From: Rhizobium sp.
GTDB taxonomy: Bacteria; Pseudomonadota; Alphaproteobacteria; Rhizobiales; Rhizobiaceae
Length of the DNA stretch: 64,000 nucleotides
Assembly (NCBI GenBank): GCA_002796995.1
Contig: PEKW01000005.1
Location: 186,001-250,000, forward strand
Direction of reading: 5' to 3'
How positions within the stretch are numbered: position 1 is the first letter of the stretch; each line of letters begins with the position of its first letter. The notes beneath the pieces are model-generated. The model was given only the letters and a program-made list of their open reading frames with translations, had not been told where the DNA came from and searched no databases. Made by a program: the position numbers and the translations under genes. Positions 1 through 10,472 of this stretch are shown piece by piece.

Positions 1-1
1 C

Positions 2-82
2 GACCACTCTTCGAATGCCGACCTGTGCGAGCCCAATGACGGCATCAGCCATGCCGGCCTTTCGCTGGCCTACAAGTTCTAA
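2..82 (+). CDS. C-terminal end of a probable outer-membrane beta-barrel protein (5' end outside window)
   Basis: Only the last 26 codons are in the window, read in the frame that starts at base 2 and ends with TAA at 80-82. The tail ends ...SLAYKF. An alternating hydrophobic strand finishing in a C-terminal Phe is the usual outer-membrane insertion signal of porin, Omp25/31-like or lipid A oxidase-type barrels. The family cannot be named from so short a piece. The reading frame is open to the window edge, and the DUF1127 gene that follows is on the other strand, so this gene ends its own transcription unit. Confidence 0.5.
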   Translation, partial: DHSSNADLCEPNDGISHAGLSLAYKF

Positions 83-175
83 AGGCCTCAAAGCCGCCGT
101 AAGCTTCCATCTTGGCCAAGGCTCCGATCGAAGGCGTTTGCGGCCGGACTGCGCCCGACGCGACCGCCGCCCCTG

Positions 176-454
176 TCAGAGCATCAGCAGCCGTGACTTC
201 TGCACCTCCCGGTCGGCGGCGATCCGTGTCAGGCCGATATCGCGCAGCTGGTCTTCCGTCAGGTCGTGCAGGGCGAGCCGGCCCGCGCGCCTCATCCGCC
301 AGTGCGACAGTCCCTGCCACAGACGCGCGAGCCAGCGCTTCGGCCGCACCGAAGGGGTCAGCATGTCGCCCGCCGAACGGAACAGCGTCTCCCGGGCATA
401 GCCGTCGGGATAGATTGTATCAATTGTATCCACATAGCGCGCTGAATCGGACAT
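176..454 (-). CDS. DUF1127 (YjiS-like) small protein
   Basis: This is a 92-residue protein whose second half (about residues 45-85) carries the DUF1127 pattern: a Trp, a run of Arg residues, then L..L...QLRDIGL. DUF1127 proteins are small, basic, RNA-associated or regulatory proteins of alphaproteobacteria linked to stress and phosphate/carbon adaptation. The exact role here is unknown. The ATG at 452-454 is chosen over the longer frame because an AGAGGT-type ribosome site lies just upstream. The gene is divergent from the MocR-type regulator at 535. Two ATTGTATC copies lie inside codons 9-14, where they encode Asp-Thr-Ile twice, so that regulator may control this gene. A second DUF1127 protein is encoded at 15095-15331. 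Confidence 0.8.
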   Translation of the reverse strand: MSDSARYVDTIDTIYPDGYARETLFRSAGDMLTPSVRPKRWLARLWQGLSHWRMRRAGRLALHDLTEDQLRDIGLTRIAADREVQKSRLLML

Positions 455-490
455 ATTGCACCTCTGCTCTCCGAGATTTCTCGATACAAT
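414..490. promoter_or_regulatory. Candidate MocR operator: three ATTGTATC copies
   Basis: The octamer ATTGTATC occurs at 414-421 and 423-430 as a direct repeat with one base between, and in reverse orientation (GATACAAT) at 483-490. MocR/GntR regulators such as PdxR and GabR bind direct repeats in the gap shared with a divergent gene. Two copies lie within the first codons of the DUF1127 gene, so protein-coding constraint could explain part of the repetition. Confidence 0.45.
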
Positions 491-529
491 CGCCCTATAT
501 TGACCGGATTGCCGAGGCAATGTAGTGAA

Positions 530-544
530 TTGTCATGATGACAA
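530..544. promoter_or_regulatory. Perfect palindrome over the MocR start codon
   Basis: TTGTCATGATGACAA is a perfect 7-bp inverted repeat around one central base. It contains both candidate start codons (ATG at 535 and 538). It could be an autoregulatory operator of the downstream MocR protein or an RNA hairpin that hides the start. No good Shine-Dalgarno is visible at normal spacing, which makes the site more notable. Confidence 0.4.
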
Positions 545-1956
545 ATTGGCTCCCAGACCTGCACCAAGGCAAAGGCCCGATCTATGTGCGCCTCGCCGAC
601 CAGATCGAGACGGCGATCGCCGGCGGCACCCTGCCGGCCGGCGCCAAGCTGCCGCCGCAACGCAATCTCGCCTATGACCTCGGCATCACCATCGGCACGG
701 TGAGCCGCGCCTATGCATTGGTCCACGAACGGGGGTTGGTCAGCGGCGAGGTGGGGCGCGGCACGTTCGTACGCGACACGCATGACGCACCGCCGGAGGC
801 CAATCTCGATCCGGTGACCGCGGCGCTCGTCGGCACCCGGCCCATCATCCCGCCCCCCGGCAAGATCCGCTTCGACAGCACCGCCGCGCCGGATGTCGCA
901 CAGGGCGCCTACCTCCAGAGCCACATCACGGCGATCCTCAGAGACCACCCGAGCGACATTGCCAGCTACACGCGCAGTTTCCCCGACCACTGGTTCACGG
1001 CCGGCGCCCGCTGGCTCGGCAAGCGAGACTGGGCTCCGTCCCCGCGCGACATCGTACCGACGCTCGGCGCCCATGCGGGCATCATGGCGGTCATCACCGC
1101 CGTGACGTCGCCGGGCGACAAGGTCGTGTTCGAGCACCTGACCTATTCCCAGGTGAGTCGCGCCGCCGGACTGGCCGGACGCCGCACAATCCTGGTCGAG
1201 AGCGATGCCGGCGGCGTGCTGCCAGAGGATTTCGAGCGCGTCTGCGCCCAACAACACCCGAAGGTCGCCTTCCTCATGTCGTCGGCGCAGAACCCGACGC
1301 TCGCATCCATGTCGCTCGAACGCCGGCAGGCGATCGTCGACGTGGCGCGCCGCTATAGCGTCTGGCTGATCGAGGACGATCTCTACGGCGCCATGTCGCC
1401 GGAGCCCCTTCCGCCGCTGGCCCAGCTCGGGCCGGAGCGCACCTTCATGGTCGGCGGCCTGTCCAAGTCGGTCGCAGCCGGCGTGCGCGGTGGATGGGTC
1501 GCCTGCCCGCCGCATTTTGCCCAGCGCGTGCGCATCGCCCACAAGATGATGACCGGCGGCATGCCTTTCCTGCTCGCCGAACTCTGTGCGAGGCTCGTCT
1601 TCTCCGGCGATGCCACCCGCATCCGGGCCGCCTGCGCCGAAGAGATCGCCGCGCGCGAGGCGCTGGCACGCGAATATCTTTCAGGCTTCGACTTCGTCTC
1701 GCATGCCGCCGTGCCCTTCCTCTGGCTGGCGCTTCCCGATCCGTGGCTGTCCGGCACCTTCAAGCACGCCGCGCTTACCGAAGGCGTGCTGATCGACGAC
1801 GAGGACGAGTTCAAGGCCGGCCGTTCGGAAAAGGTGCTTCACCGCGCCCGCCTCAGCTTTTCCTCGCCGCAGCACCGCGACGAGGTGCGTGCCGGTTTCG
1901 CCATCGTCCGGCGCCTCCTGGAGAACGGCAGCGCCGGCTACGACAGCGTCGCCTGA
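535..1956 (+). CDS. MocR-type (GntR-HTH/aminotransferase) transcriptional regulator
   Basis: This 473-residue protein has a GntR winged helix-turn-helix at about 10-80 (LPPQRNLA, TVSRAY, GRGTFV). It is fused to a fold-type I aminotransferase domain (about 100-465). The PLP-binding Lys lies in GGLSKS (K311), with EDDLYG at 280-285. MocR proteins use PLP or amino-compound sensing to regulate a neighbouring gene, usually divergent. The divergent neighbour here is a DUF1127 gene rather than an enzyme, which is unusual. ATG at 535 and 538 are both possible and both sit in a palindrome. A true aminotransferase is unlikely because the HTH is intact. The effector is unknown. Confidence 0.88.
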   Translation: MMTNWLPDLHQGKGPIYVRLADQIETAIAGGTLPAGAKLPPQRNLAYDLGITIGTVSRAYALVHERGLVSGEVGRGTFVRDTHDAPPEANLDPVTAALVGTRPIIPPPGKIRFDSTAAPDVAQGAYLQSHITAILRDHPSDIASYTRSFPDHWFTAGARWLGKRDWAPSPRDIVPTLGAHAGIMAVITAVTSPGDKVVFEHLTYSQVSRAAGLAGRRTILVESDAGGVLPEDFERVCAQQHPKVAFLMSSAQNPTLASMSLERRQAIVDVARRYSVWLIEDDLYGAMSPEPLPPLAQLGPERTFMVGGLSKSVAAGVRGGWVACPPHFAQRVRIAHKMMTGGMPFLLAELCARLVFSGDATRIRAACAEEIAAREALAREYLSGFDFVSHAAVPFLWLALPDPWLSGTFKHAALTEGVLIDDEDEFKAGRSEKVLHRARLSFSSPQHRDEVRAGFAIVRRLLENGSAGYDSVA

Positions 1957-2101
1957 GCAAACCAACGCCTAAGGCAGCCCGGCTGCGAAAAAGCTTTGCA
2001 CAGAGCCTGTCGTCAGCCGCATTTTCCTGTCGCACCATCGGCATTCATGCGCTAAAGAAGCGCCCAAACCCCGATTTCCGGCAGGCTATCCAGGACCAGC
2101 G

Positions 2102-4324
<2,223 letters not shown>

Positions 4325-4356
4325 GGCGGTGCTTCGCATACGCAGGAGAAGCAGAC

Positions 4357-4590
4357 ATGGCTATGAAACCCGGTGACATCGAAGACCTGATCAAGGCCGG
4401 CATTCCCGGCGCGAAGGTGGTCATCCGCGACCTCGCCGGCGACGGCGATCACTATGCGGCCGAAGTCGTGGCGGAGGCGTTTCGCGGCAAGTCGCGCGTG
4501 CAGCAGCACCAGATGGTCTATGACGCCCTGAAGGGCAATATGGGCGGCGTGCTGCATGCACTCGCCCTGCAGACCTCCATTCCGGACTGA
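4357..4590 (+). CDS. bolA: BolA family protein
   Basis: This 77-residue BolA/YrbA-type protein has the class motifs: the GDHYAAEVVAEAFRGKSRVQQHQMVYDAL region (described by its positions, about 27-55) with the conserved His and the helix that contacts monothiol glutaredoxins. BolA-Grx pairs hold [2Fe-2S] clusters and take part in iron sensing and cluster trafficking. The ATG at 4357 is selected over an upstream in-frame start because AGGAGA lies 8 bases upstream. grxD is 360 bp downstream on the same strand, supporting a functional BolA-Grx complex. It is 32 bp from the purL stop, so probably co-transcribed. Confidence 0.93.
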   Translation: MAMKPGDIEDLIKAGIPGAKVVIRDLAGDGDHYAAEVVAEAFRGKSRVQQHQMVYDALKGNMGGVLHALALQTSIPD

Positions 4591-4609
4591 AGCGCCAGGG
4601 AAGCGTCAG

Positions 4610-4837
4610 ATGGCAGATCTCGTCAAGGAAGTGATCGAAAACGTCGTTCAGGGCGTGCTCAAGGAAATCCTGAAGAAGACCACGGGCCGCGGCACGACGC
4701 GCCGCCGCAAGCGGCAGGCCCGCTCGGCCACGACTGGACGTTTCGTCAGGAAGACCAGCCGCCCGCGCAAGCCGGCCAAGAAGCAGGTCAGCCGCCGCCG
4801 CACCGCCGCCAATCGCAGCCGCCAGCGGACCCGCTGA
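4610..4837 (+). CDS. Small basic protein of unknown function
   Basis: This 75-residue protein begins with an amphipathic segment rich in Val, Ile and Leu (residues 1-22) and continues with a Lys/Arg/Thr-rich tail (residues 23-75, about one third Arg or Lys). I do not recognise the family. The tail resembles a nucleic-acid-binding tail. An AGGGA sequence precedes the ATG by 7 bases. The gene sits 19 bp after bolA and before grxD on the same strand, so it is likely part of the same transcript. The strong bias for basic residues could also be a coding by-product of high GC, but the ribosome site and operon position support a real gene. Confidence 0.6.
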   Translation: MADLVKEVIENVVQGVLKEILKKTTGRGTTRRRKRQARSATTGRFVRKTSRPRKPAKKQVSRRRTAANRSRQRTR

Positions 4838-4950
4838 CGGCCGCAGGCCAGTCATGCGTATTTGCGCTCTGGCAAAGACGGCGACTGCTTGCTATTTAGA
4901 ATGCACAATCGAGACAGCGGCCCTTGAAACCGCATGTGAAAGGATATCCC

Positions 4951-5283
4951 ATGAGCGTCCAAGATTTCATCGCCAATGAAGTGAAGAGCAATGACGTGGT
5001 GCTGTTCATGAAGGGAACGCCGCAGTTCCCGCAGTGTGGTTTCTCCGGCCAGGTCGTCCAGATCCTCGACTACGTGGGCGTCGACTACAAGGGCATCAAC
5101 GTGCTCGCCGACAACGAGATCCGCCAGGGCATCAAGGACTATTCCAACTGGCCGACCATTCCGCAGCTCTACGTCAAGGGCGAGTTCGTCGGCGGCTGCG
5201 ACATCATCCGCGAGATGTTCCAGGCGGGCGAGTTGCAGAAGCATTTCGAGGACCAGGGCGTCGCCGTTCGCGGCGCTGCCTGA
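4951..5283 (+). CDS. grxD: Monothiol glutaredoxin GrxD
   Basis: This 110-residue protein has the CGFS active site (PQCGFSG, about residues 27-33), the WPTIPQLY cis-Pro block and GGCD glutathione-binding motif. CGFS glutaredoxins bind a glutathione-ligated [2Fe-2S] cluster shared with BolA. They act in iron-sulfur trafficking rather than in disulfide reduction. The ATG at 4951 follows AAAGGA and is preferred to the in-frame ATG nine codons upstream. The gene lies downstream of bolA and is followed by a hairpin at 5334-5358 that probably ends the transcript. Confidence 0.96.
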   Translation: MSVQDFIANEVKSNDVVLFMKGTPQFPQCGFSGQVVQILDYVGVDYKGINVLADNEIRQGIKDYSNWPTIPQLYVKGEFVGGCDIIREMFQAGELQKHFEDQGVAVRGAA

Positions 5284-5333
5284 CCCGATCCGTCATCCGC
5301 GTTTAGCGGATTTCGTCATTCACTCAACTTTTG

Positions 5334-5358
5334 AAGGCGTTGCCCCAAGCAACGCCTT
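5334..5358 (+). terminator. Hairpin downstream of grxD
   Basis: AAGGCGTTGC (5334-5343) pairs perfectly with GCAACGCCTT (5349-5358) around a CCCAA loop. It is followed by ATCTCTGTTTTG, a weak U-tract. It probably separates grxD from the exporter gene at 5382. Confidence 0.65.
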
Positions 5359-5381
5359 ATCTCTGTTTTGGATATTGAGCC

Positions 5382-6629
5382 ATGACTACAACGTTACAGC
5401 CGGCGCCCGCCAATTTGCGGGGTATGGGCCGGGTCGAATTCATCGCCATGATGGCCTTCCTGATGTCGCTGAATGCGCTGGCCATCGACATCATGCTGCC
5501 GGGCCTGCAGGAGATCGGCAAGGCGCTGAACGTGGTCAACGAGAACCACCGCCAGTATGTCGTCTCCGCCTATCTGATCGGCTTCGGCGTCGCCCAGCTG
5601 TTCTACGGCCCGATCGCCGACCGATTCGGCCGCCGCCGTCCGATGCTGTTCGGCCTCGGCATCTACATCCTGTCGTCGCTCGCCGTCGTACTGGTGCCCT
5701 CCTTCGCCAGCCTGCTGGTGCTGCGCTTCGTCCAGGGCATCGGTTCCGCCGCAACCCGCGTCATCACCGTATCGATCGTGCGCGACGTCTACGGCGGCCG
5801 GCAGATGGCGGAGGTGATGTCGCTGATCATGATGGTCTTCATGGTCATCCCGGTCATCGCGCCGGGCACCGGCCAGGTGATCATGTTCATGGGCCACTGG
5901 CACTGGATCTTCGTCTTCATGGCGGTCTCCGCCATGGTGGTCGGCCTGTGGATGTTCATCCGCCTGCCCGAAACGCTGACGGCCAAGGACGTCCGGCCCT
6001 TCACCGTCGCGTCGATCTACCAGGGTTTTCGCATCGTGCTGACCAACCGCATCGCGCTCTGCTACACGATCGCCAGCACCTTCATCTTTGGCGCACTGTT
6101 CGGCTTCATCAACTCGGCCCAGCAGGTCTATGTCGGCATCTACGATCTCGGCGCCTGGTTCGCTGCGGCCTTTGCCGGCGTAGCGCTGTTCATGGCGCTG
6201 TCGTCCTTCGTCAACGCCCGGCTGGTCGGCCGGATCGGCATGCGGCGCCTATCGCATGCCTCGCTTCTCGGCTTCATCGCCATCAACTTCGTGTGGCTGG
6301 TGGCGCAGGTGCTCGGACCGCAGCCCATGCCCTTCCCGCTGTTCATGGTGTTCTTCTCGCTCGCCATGTTCCAGTTCGGCTGGATCGGCTCGAACTTCAA
6401 CTCGCTCGCCATGGAGCCGCTCGGCCATGTGGCCGGCACGGCCTCGTCCGTGCTGGGCTTCATGGGCACTGTCGGCGGCTCGCTGATCGGCGCGGCGATC
6501 GGCCAGGCCTATGACGGCACGGCCCTGCCCATGGTCGCCGGCTATTTCACCGTCTCGGTGATCGGCCTCGTCTTCGTCCTGATCGGCGAACGCGGCGTGC
6601 TGTTCCGCCAGCAGAATCCGCGCGTCTGA
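5382..6629 (+). CDS. MFS multidrug exporter, Bcr/CflA type
   Basis: This 415-residue inner-membrane protein has about twelve hydrophobic segments, matching the 12-TM drug:H+ antiporter-1 family. The N-terminal half has the Bcr/CflA hallmarks: ALAIDIMLPGL in TM1, the loop 2-3 motif A variant GPIADRFGRRRPM, and a motif C-like proline-rich VIPVIAPGTGQ in TM5. Exporters of this type expel drugs such as bicyclomycin or sulfonamides, or metabolites such as Cys. The substrate cannot be told from sequence. It is flanked by a hairpin before and a strong bidirectional terminator after, so it is transcribed alone. Confidence 0.9.
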   Translation: MTTTLQPAPANLRGMGRVEFIAMMAFLMSLNALAIDIMLPGLQEIGKALNVVNENHRQYVVSAYLIGFGVAQLFYGPIADRFGRRRPMLFGLGIYILSSLAVVLVPSFASLLVLRFVQGIGSAATRVITVSIVRDVYGGRQMAEVMSLIMMVFMVIPVIAPGTGQVIMFMGHWHWIFVFMAVSAMVVGLWMFIRLPETLTAKDVRPFTVASIYQGFRIVLTNRIALCYTIASTFIFGALFGFINSAQQVYVGIYDLGAWFAAAFAGVALFMALSSFVNARLVGRIGMRRLSHASLLGFIAINFVWLVAQVLGPQPMPFPLFMVFFSLAMFQFGWIGSNFNSLAMEPLGHVAGTASSVLGFMGTVGGSLIGAAIGQAYDGTALPMVAGYFTVSVIGLVFVLIGERGVLFRQQNPRV

Positions 6630-6649
6630 CGACGGCGGACAGGACATGA

Positions 6650-6684
6650 AAAAGGCGCGGGGACCGCAAGTCCCCGCGCCTTTT
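6650..6684. terminator. Bidirectional intrinsic terminator between MFS and IMPase genes
   Basis: A perfect 15-bp stem is formed by 6650-6664 and 6670-6684 around CGCAA. It starts with AAAA and ends with TTTT, so it can terminate both the rightward exporter gene and the leftward ttcA-IMPase operon. Confidence 0.9.
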
Positions 6685-6706
6685 CTTTTGCCCAAAGTTC
6701 TTGATC

Positions 6707-7528
6707 TCAGAGCGTGAAGACCTTTTCGCGTAGCTCCTGCCAGCTGTCGCGGTCGGGTGCAAGCAGCAGCCCGCCTTCGAAATTGTGCGGCAGGTAGGAT
6801 GAACCGTCGAGACGGGCGACATGCGCGCCCGCTTCCTGCGAAATCAGCGTGCCGGCCAGGTGATCCCAGGGCATCAGCTTCTTGTACATCAGGAAGTGCA
6901 GGTGACCGGCGGCGAAGGTGCGGTATTCATGCGCGGAGCAGCGATAGCTGGTGAACAGCCGGACCTCGGCGAGATTGGCGAGGATCTGACGCTTCGCCGA
7001 GGTTTCCATATAGGTGAGCGCCGCGATGCCGACCATCTGGTCGAGCGGCACGGCGGGTGCGACCGCCACCTGCGCCTGCGACCCGTCCGGGCCGCACATC
7101 CAGGCGCCGGAGCCCTTCTCGGCGATCAGCCAGTCATTGCCCATCGGATCGTAGATGATGCCGGCGACCGTCTCGCCCCTGGAGACCACGCTCAGCATCA
7201 CGCCGAACAGCGGCAGGCCGGCGGCGTAGTTGAACGTGCCGTCGATCGGATCGACGATGACGGCGAGATCGGCGTCGGCGATCCTGTCGAGCAGCGCCGG
7301 GTCGGCGGCGACCGCCTCCTCGCCGATGAACACTGCGTCCGGCATGGCTTCCGCCACCCGCTCACGGATCAGTTCCTCCGCGGCCTCGTCGGCCTCGGTG
7401 ACGAGGTCGATGGCCTCGGTCTTCATCCGCACGTCGCCGTCGCCAAGCTTGCGGAAGCGCGGCAGGATCTCCGTCGCCGCCGCTTCCTGGAGCGCGTTGG
7501 CGAGCGCAGCGATGTCGAGTTCGGCCAT
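6707..7528 (-). CDS. Inositol monophosphatase family protein
   Basis: This 273-residue protein has the Mg2+-dependent sugar-phosphatase motifs: GEEA at about residue 69, DPIDGTFNYAAG at about 92-103, and PWDHLAG near 222. The family includes inositol-1-phosphatase/SuhB, bisphosphate nucleotidase CysQ and histidinol-phosphatase HisN, so the substrate is uncertain. The ttcA stop is 2 bp upstream, so translation is probably coupled. The ATG at 7528 has no in-frame rival. In many rhizobia this gene is annotated simply as a 3'(2'),5'-bisphosphate nucleotidase-like or IMPase protein. Confidence 0.9.
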   Translation of the reverse strand: MAELDIAALANALQEAAATEILPRFRKLGDGDVRMKTEAIDLVTEADEAAEELIRERVAEAMPDAVFIGEEAVAADPALLDRIADADLAVIVDPIDGTFNYAAGLPLFGVMLSVVSRGETVAGIIYDPMGNDWLIAEKGSGAWMCGPDGSQAQVAVAPAVPLDQMVGIAALTYMETSAKRQILANLAEVRLFTSYRCSAHEYRTFAAGHLHFLMYKKLMPWDHLAGTLISQEAGAHVARLDGSSYLPHNFEGGLLLAPDRDSWQELREKVFTL

Positions 7529-7530
7529 GG

Positions 7531-8415
7531 TCAGACGTCCTTTGTCATAAGGGAGGAAAAGTCGAAGAGTTTTGGATCGAGCAGATGCGAGGCATCGACA
7601 TGGCCGAGCGCGCGCAGCATGGCGTCCTTGCGGCCCGGCATCTTCGCCTCGATGCCCGCCAGCATCTCCTTCATCGCATTGCGCTGCAGGCCGTCCTGCG
7701 AGCCGCAGAGATCGCAGGGGATGATGGGAAATTCCATGGCGACGGCGAAGCGGGCCAGATCGTCCTCGGCCGCATAGGCGAGCGGGCGCAAGAGCATCAG
7801 GTCGCCGTCGTCGTTCAGAAGCTTTGCCGGCATGGCCGAGAGCCGGCCGCCGTGGAAGAAGTTCATGAAGAAGGTTTCGAGAATGTCCTCGCGGTGATGG
7901 CCGAGCACCAGGGCATCGCAGCCCTCCTCGCGCGCCACCCGGTAGAGATTGCCGCGGCGCAGGCGCGAGCAGAGCGAACAGTAGGTCGCGCCGGTCGGCA
8001 TTTTTTCCTTCACCACCGAATAGGTGTCGCGATATTCAATGCGGTGTTTCACGCCGATCGAGGCCAGATAGTCCGGCAGCACGTGCTTGGGGAAATTCGG
8101 CTGGCCCTGGTCGAGATTGCAGGCGACGAGTTCGACCGGCAGAAGGCCCCGCCATTGCAGGTCGAGCAGGATGGCAAGCAGGCCATAGCTATCCTTGCCG
8201 CCCGAAAGGCCGACCAGCCAGCGCTTCTGGCCCTTCATCATGTCGAAATCGGTGATCGCCTGGCGAACCTGGCGGATCAGCCGCTTGCGAAGCTTGTTGA
8301 AGCCGACCGAGCGCGGCGCATGCGCAAAGACCGGATGCACGCCGGCCGCATCCGCGGCGAATTCCTCGTCCTCGGCGGACGGGTCGATGATCTGGTCGGC
8401 GGACAGGATGGTCAT
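7531..8415 (-). CDS. ttcA: tRNA 2-thiocytidine synthetase TtcA
   Basis: TtcA thiolates cytidine 32 of tRNA using ATP and an iron-sulfur cluster. The protein (294 residues from the chosen start) has the PP-loop SGGKDS at residues 71-76. The three cluster cysteines are visible as C146 and C149 (CSLC) and C237 in a second CxxC (CDLC). ATG at 8415 is chosen because GGAG lies upstream. A longer frame begins 14 codons earlier but lacks a ribosome site. It overlaps nothing and leads directly into the IMPase gene, forming a two-gene leftward operon ended by the terminator at 6650-6684. Confidence 0.95.
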   Translation of the reverse strand: MTILSADQIIDPSAEDEEFAADAAGVHPVFAHAPRSVGFNKLRKRLIRQVRQAITDFDMMKGQKRWLVGLSGGKDSYGLLAILLDLQWRGLLPVELVACNLDQGQPNFPKHVLPDYLASIGVKHRIEYRDTYSVVKEKMPTGATYCSLCSRLRRGNLYRVAREEGCDALVLGHHREDILETFFMNFFHGGRLSAMPAKLLNDDGDLMLLRPLAYAAEDDLARFAVAMEFPIIPCDLCGSQDGLQRNAMKEMLAGIEAKMPGRKDAMLRALGHVDASHLLDPKLFDFSSLMTKDV

Positions 8416-8478
8416 GGCTTCAGGCTCCACGGGCGCAGCGGGCGCGCGCCCTGCCAATGCCCGGTTGATGCGGCAAGA

Positions 8479-9405
8479 TCAAGTCCCGAATACCGACCAG
8501 CCAGTGCGCGCCGCCAGCATTTCGAGCGCGACGGAGCCGAGCGCCGAATTGCCGACCTTGTTGAGGCCCGGCGACCAGACGGCGATCGAGGCCTTGCCCG
8601 GGGCGATGGCGAGAATGCCGCCGCCGACACCGCTCTTGCCCGGTAGGCCGACATGGAAGGCGAAGTCGCCCGATCCGTCGTAGTGGCCGCAGGTCAGCAT
8701 CAGCGCGTTGATGCGGCGTGCCCGCTTCGGCGAGACGACGGAATAGCCGCTGATCGGATCGGCCCCTTGCGCGGCGAGGAACAGACCGGCGCGCGACAGC
8801 TGCCGGCAGGTCATCGACAGCGCGCACTGGTGGAAATAAACGCCGAGCACATGGTCGACCTCATGGTGCAGGTTGCCGAAGGAGCGCATGAAATTGGCCA
8901 GCGCATAATTGCGGAAACCCGTCTCCGTCTCCGACTTGGCCACCGCCCGGTCAATGCTGATCGTCTCGTCGTCGGCCAGGTAGCGCACGAAGCGCAGCAC
9001 TTCGCCGATCGCCTCCTTCGGTTTGTGGCCCGCCAGCACCATGTCGCAGACGACGATCGCGCCGGCATTGATGAAGGGATTGCGAGGGATTCCGTGCTCC
9101 TGCTCGAGCTGCACGATCGAATTGAAGGCGGAGCCGGAGGGCTCGCGGCCGACGCGCTTCCATATCGATTCGCCGGCCTTGCCGAGCGCCAGCGTCAGCA
9201 TGAACACCTTGGAGACGCTCTGGATGGAAAACGGCGTCGCCGCATCGCCGGCGGTGAAGATCTGGCCGTCGACCGTGGTCAGTGCGATGCCGAACTGGTT
9301 GGGGTCGACCTTGGCAAGCTCGGGAATGTAGTCGGCGACCTTGCCCTCGCCGCGCCGTTCGGCCAGCGACAATGCGATGTCGTCGATGATCGCCTGAAGG
9401 TCCAT
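8479..9405 (-). CDS. glsA: Glutaminase
   Basis: This 308-residue enzyme is of the bacterial serine-dependent glutaminase family (YbaS/YneH type). It hydrolyses glutamine to glutamate and ammonia in the cytoplasm. The beta-lactamase-like S-x-x-K is in SIQSVSK (S63, K66). [10 protein letters not shown], SxxExxTG..N in the middle, and the C-terminal GKSGVGGG motif are all present. There is a 63-bp gap from the ttcA start, so it could be the first gene of the same leftward unit. In acid-tolerant bacteria the reaction helps to raise pH. Here it may simply supply nitrogen. Confidence 0.96.
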   Translation of the reverse strand: MDLQAIIDDIALSLAERRGEGKVADYIPELAKVDPNQFGIALTTVDGQIFTAGDAATPFSIQSVSKVFMLTLALGKAGESIWKRVGREPSGSAFNSIVQLEQEHGIPRNPFINAGAIVVCDMVLAGHKPKEAIGEVLRFVRYLADDETISIDRAVAKSETETGFRNYALANFMRSFGNLHHEVDHVLGVYFHQCALSMTCRQLSRAGLFLAAQGADPISGYSVVSPKRARRINALMLTCGHYDGSGDFAFHVGLPGKSGVGGGILAIAPGKASIAVWSPGLNKVGNSALGSVALEMLAARTGWSVFGT

Positions 9406-9472
9406 CCGCTTCCTCTCACAGCCCAGCGCCGTTCCTGCATATTCGCCGTAAAATATTGCAGCGCAAATAGAA

Positions 9473-9496
9473 AAAGCCGCCCCGAAAGGCGGCTTT
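9473..9496 (-). terminator. rpsD intrinsic terminator
   Basis: AAAGCCGCC (9473-9481) pairs with GGCGGCTTT (9488-9496). On the minus strand the hairpin is followed by TTTTTC, giving a standard terminator 23 bases after the rpsD stop. Confidence 0.85.
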
Positions 9497-9518
9497 CAAC
9501 AATCCGGTCGCTAAGCGA

Positions 9519-10136
9519 TCAGCGCGAGTAGAATTCGACGACCAGCTGCGGTTCCATGACGACAGCGTAGGGAACGTCGGACAGGCCCGGAACGCGAACG
9601 AAGGTGGCAACCATCTTGTTGTGGTCGACTTCGATGTAGTCCGGAACGTCACGCTCGGCGAGCTGAACCGATTCGAGAACGGTGACCAGCTGCTTCGACT
9701 TCTGGCGAACTTCGATCACGTCGCCGGCCTTGCAGCGGTACGAGCCGATGTTGACCTTGACGCCGTTGACGGTGACGTGGCCGTGGTTGACGAACTGACG
9801 GGCAGCAAAGACCGTCGGGACGAACTTGGCGCGGTAGACGATGGCGTCGAGACGCGATTCGAGCAGACCGATCAGGTTCTCCGAGGTGTCACCCTTGCGG
9901 CGGTTGGCTTCGTCGTAGGTGGCGCGGAACTGCTTCTCGCGCAGGTCGCCGTAGTAGCCCTTGAGCTTCTGCTTGGCGCGCAGCTGCACGCCGAAGTCCG
10001 AAAGCTTGCCCTTGCGGCGCTGGCCGTGCTGGCCGGGGCCGTATTCGCGACGGTTGACCGGGGACTTCGGACGGCCCCAGATATTTTCGCCCATGCGGCG
10101 ATCGATTTTGTACTTGGATGCAGCGCGCTTGCTCAT
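9519..10136 (-). CDS. rpsD: 30S ribosomal protein S4
   Basis: This 205-residue protein matches full-length S4: a basic N terminus ([15 protein letters not shown]), then the S4 RNA-binding domain with [22 protein letters not shown] and the C-terminal YIEVD.. block. S4 is a primary 16S rRNA binding protein of the small subunit. Proteobacterial S4 often regulates its own mRNA. Alphaproteobacteria keep rpsD outside the alpha operon, as here. A TTGACT/TAATGA promoter lies at 10311-10339. Just downstream of it, in the leader, is a hairpin with a U-tract (10283-10299) that could attenuate transcription. Confidence 0.98.
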   Translation of the reverse strand: MSKRAASKYKIDRRMGENIWGRPKSPVNRREYGPGQHGQRRKGKLSDFGVQLRAKQKLKGYYGDLREKQFRATYDEANRRKGDTSENLIGLLESRLDAIVYRAKFVPTVFAARQFVNHGHVTVNGVKVNIGSYRCKAGDVIEVRQKSKQLVTVLESVQLAERDVPDYIEVDHNKMVATFVRVPGLSDVPYAVVMEPQLVVEFYSR

Positions 10137-10282
10137 CGCATTTCCTTTACAACAGGTTACACCAGTCCGTTGCCAGACTGGATCAAGGAAACACGCCCTC
10201 CTCTGAACTCCGTTTTGGAAGCTCTGACAGGCCTCTCACATAAAGCGTATGGAAAGTGCCACGGGACATGTCAAAGAAAACA

Positions 10283-10299
10283 CCGGGCGACAGGCCCGG
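10283..10299 (-). terminator. Terminator-like hairpin in the rpsD leader
   Basis: CCGGGC (10283-10288) and GCCCGG (10294-10299) enclose GACAG. On the minus strand the stem is followed by TGTTTTCTTT. It lies only a few bases after the predicted transcription start and about 150 bases before the rpsD start codon, so it would act as an attenuator rather than an end-of-gene terminator. Confidence 0.45.
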
Positions 10300-10310
10300 C
10301 GTTGGTGGGG

Positions 10311-10339
10311 TCATTAGCGGTGGATCACGCGAAAGTCAA
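10311..10339 (-). promoter_or_regulatory. Predicted rpsD promoter
   Basis: Reading the minus strand, TTGACT (10334-10339) and TAATGA (10311-10316) are separated by exactly 17 bases. This fits a housekeeping sigma factor promoter. It would start transcription near 10304. Confidence 0.55.
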
Positions 10340-10472
10340 CGGCTAGCGCTTGAACTAAATGTGCGCGTGACCATTTCGGGGGAACGCAGCACCGGGCCCC
10401 TCTGACGCGAGTGCCGGATTCCCGTGATGTCGGAGCTGCGATCATCAACCGTTCCGGCAAAGGAAACCCTCA

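Larger units (their letters stand above)
10137..10472. other. Divergent intergenic region rpsD-terC (336 bp)
   Basis: There is no convincing coding frame. The left part is the roughly 165-base rpsD leader, with a CCAGTC/GACTGG dyad at 10162-10181 and the early hairpin at 10283-10299. The right part is the terC leader, which contains a weak imperfect stem (about 10377-10424). I looked for the Mn2+-sensing yybP-ykoY element found before some terC/alx genes and did not find its GGGGAGUAG hallmark. Confidence 0.6.

Noticed and set aside
5036..6514. 492-codon frame overlapping grxD and the MFS gene (plus)
   Set aside because: It spans the end of grxD and most of the MFS gene in another frame and would have no membrane pattern of its own.
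10340..10472. Possible yybP-ykoY manganese riboswitch before terC
   Set aside because: The hallmark GGGGAGUAG box and the second conserved element are absent. Only an imperfect stem is visible.
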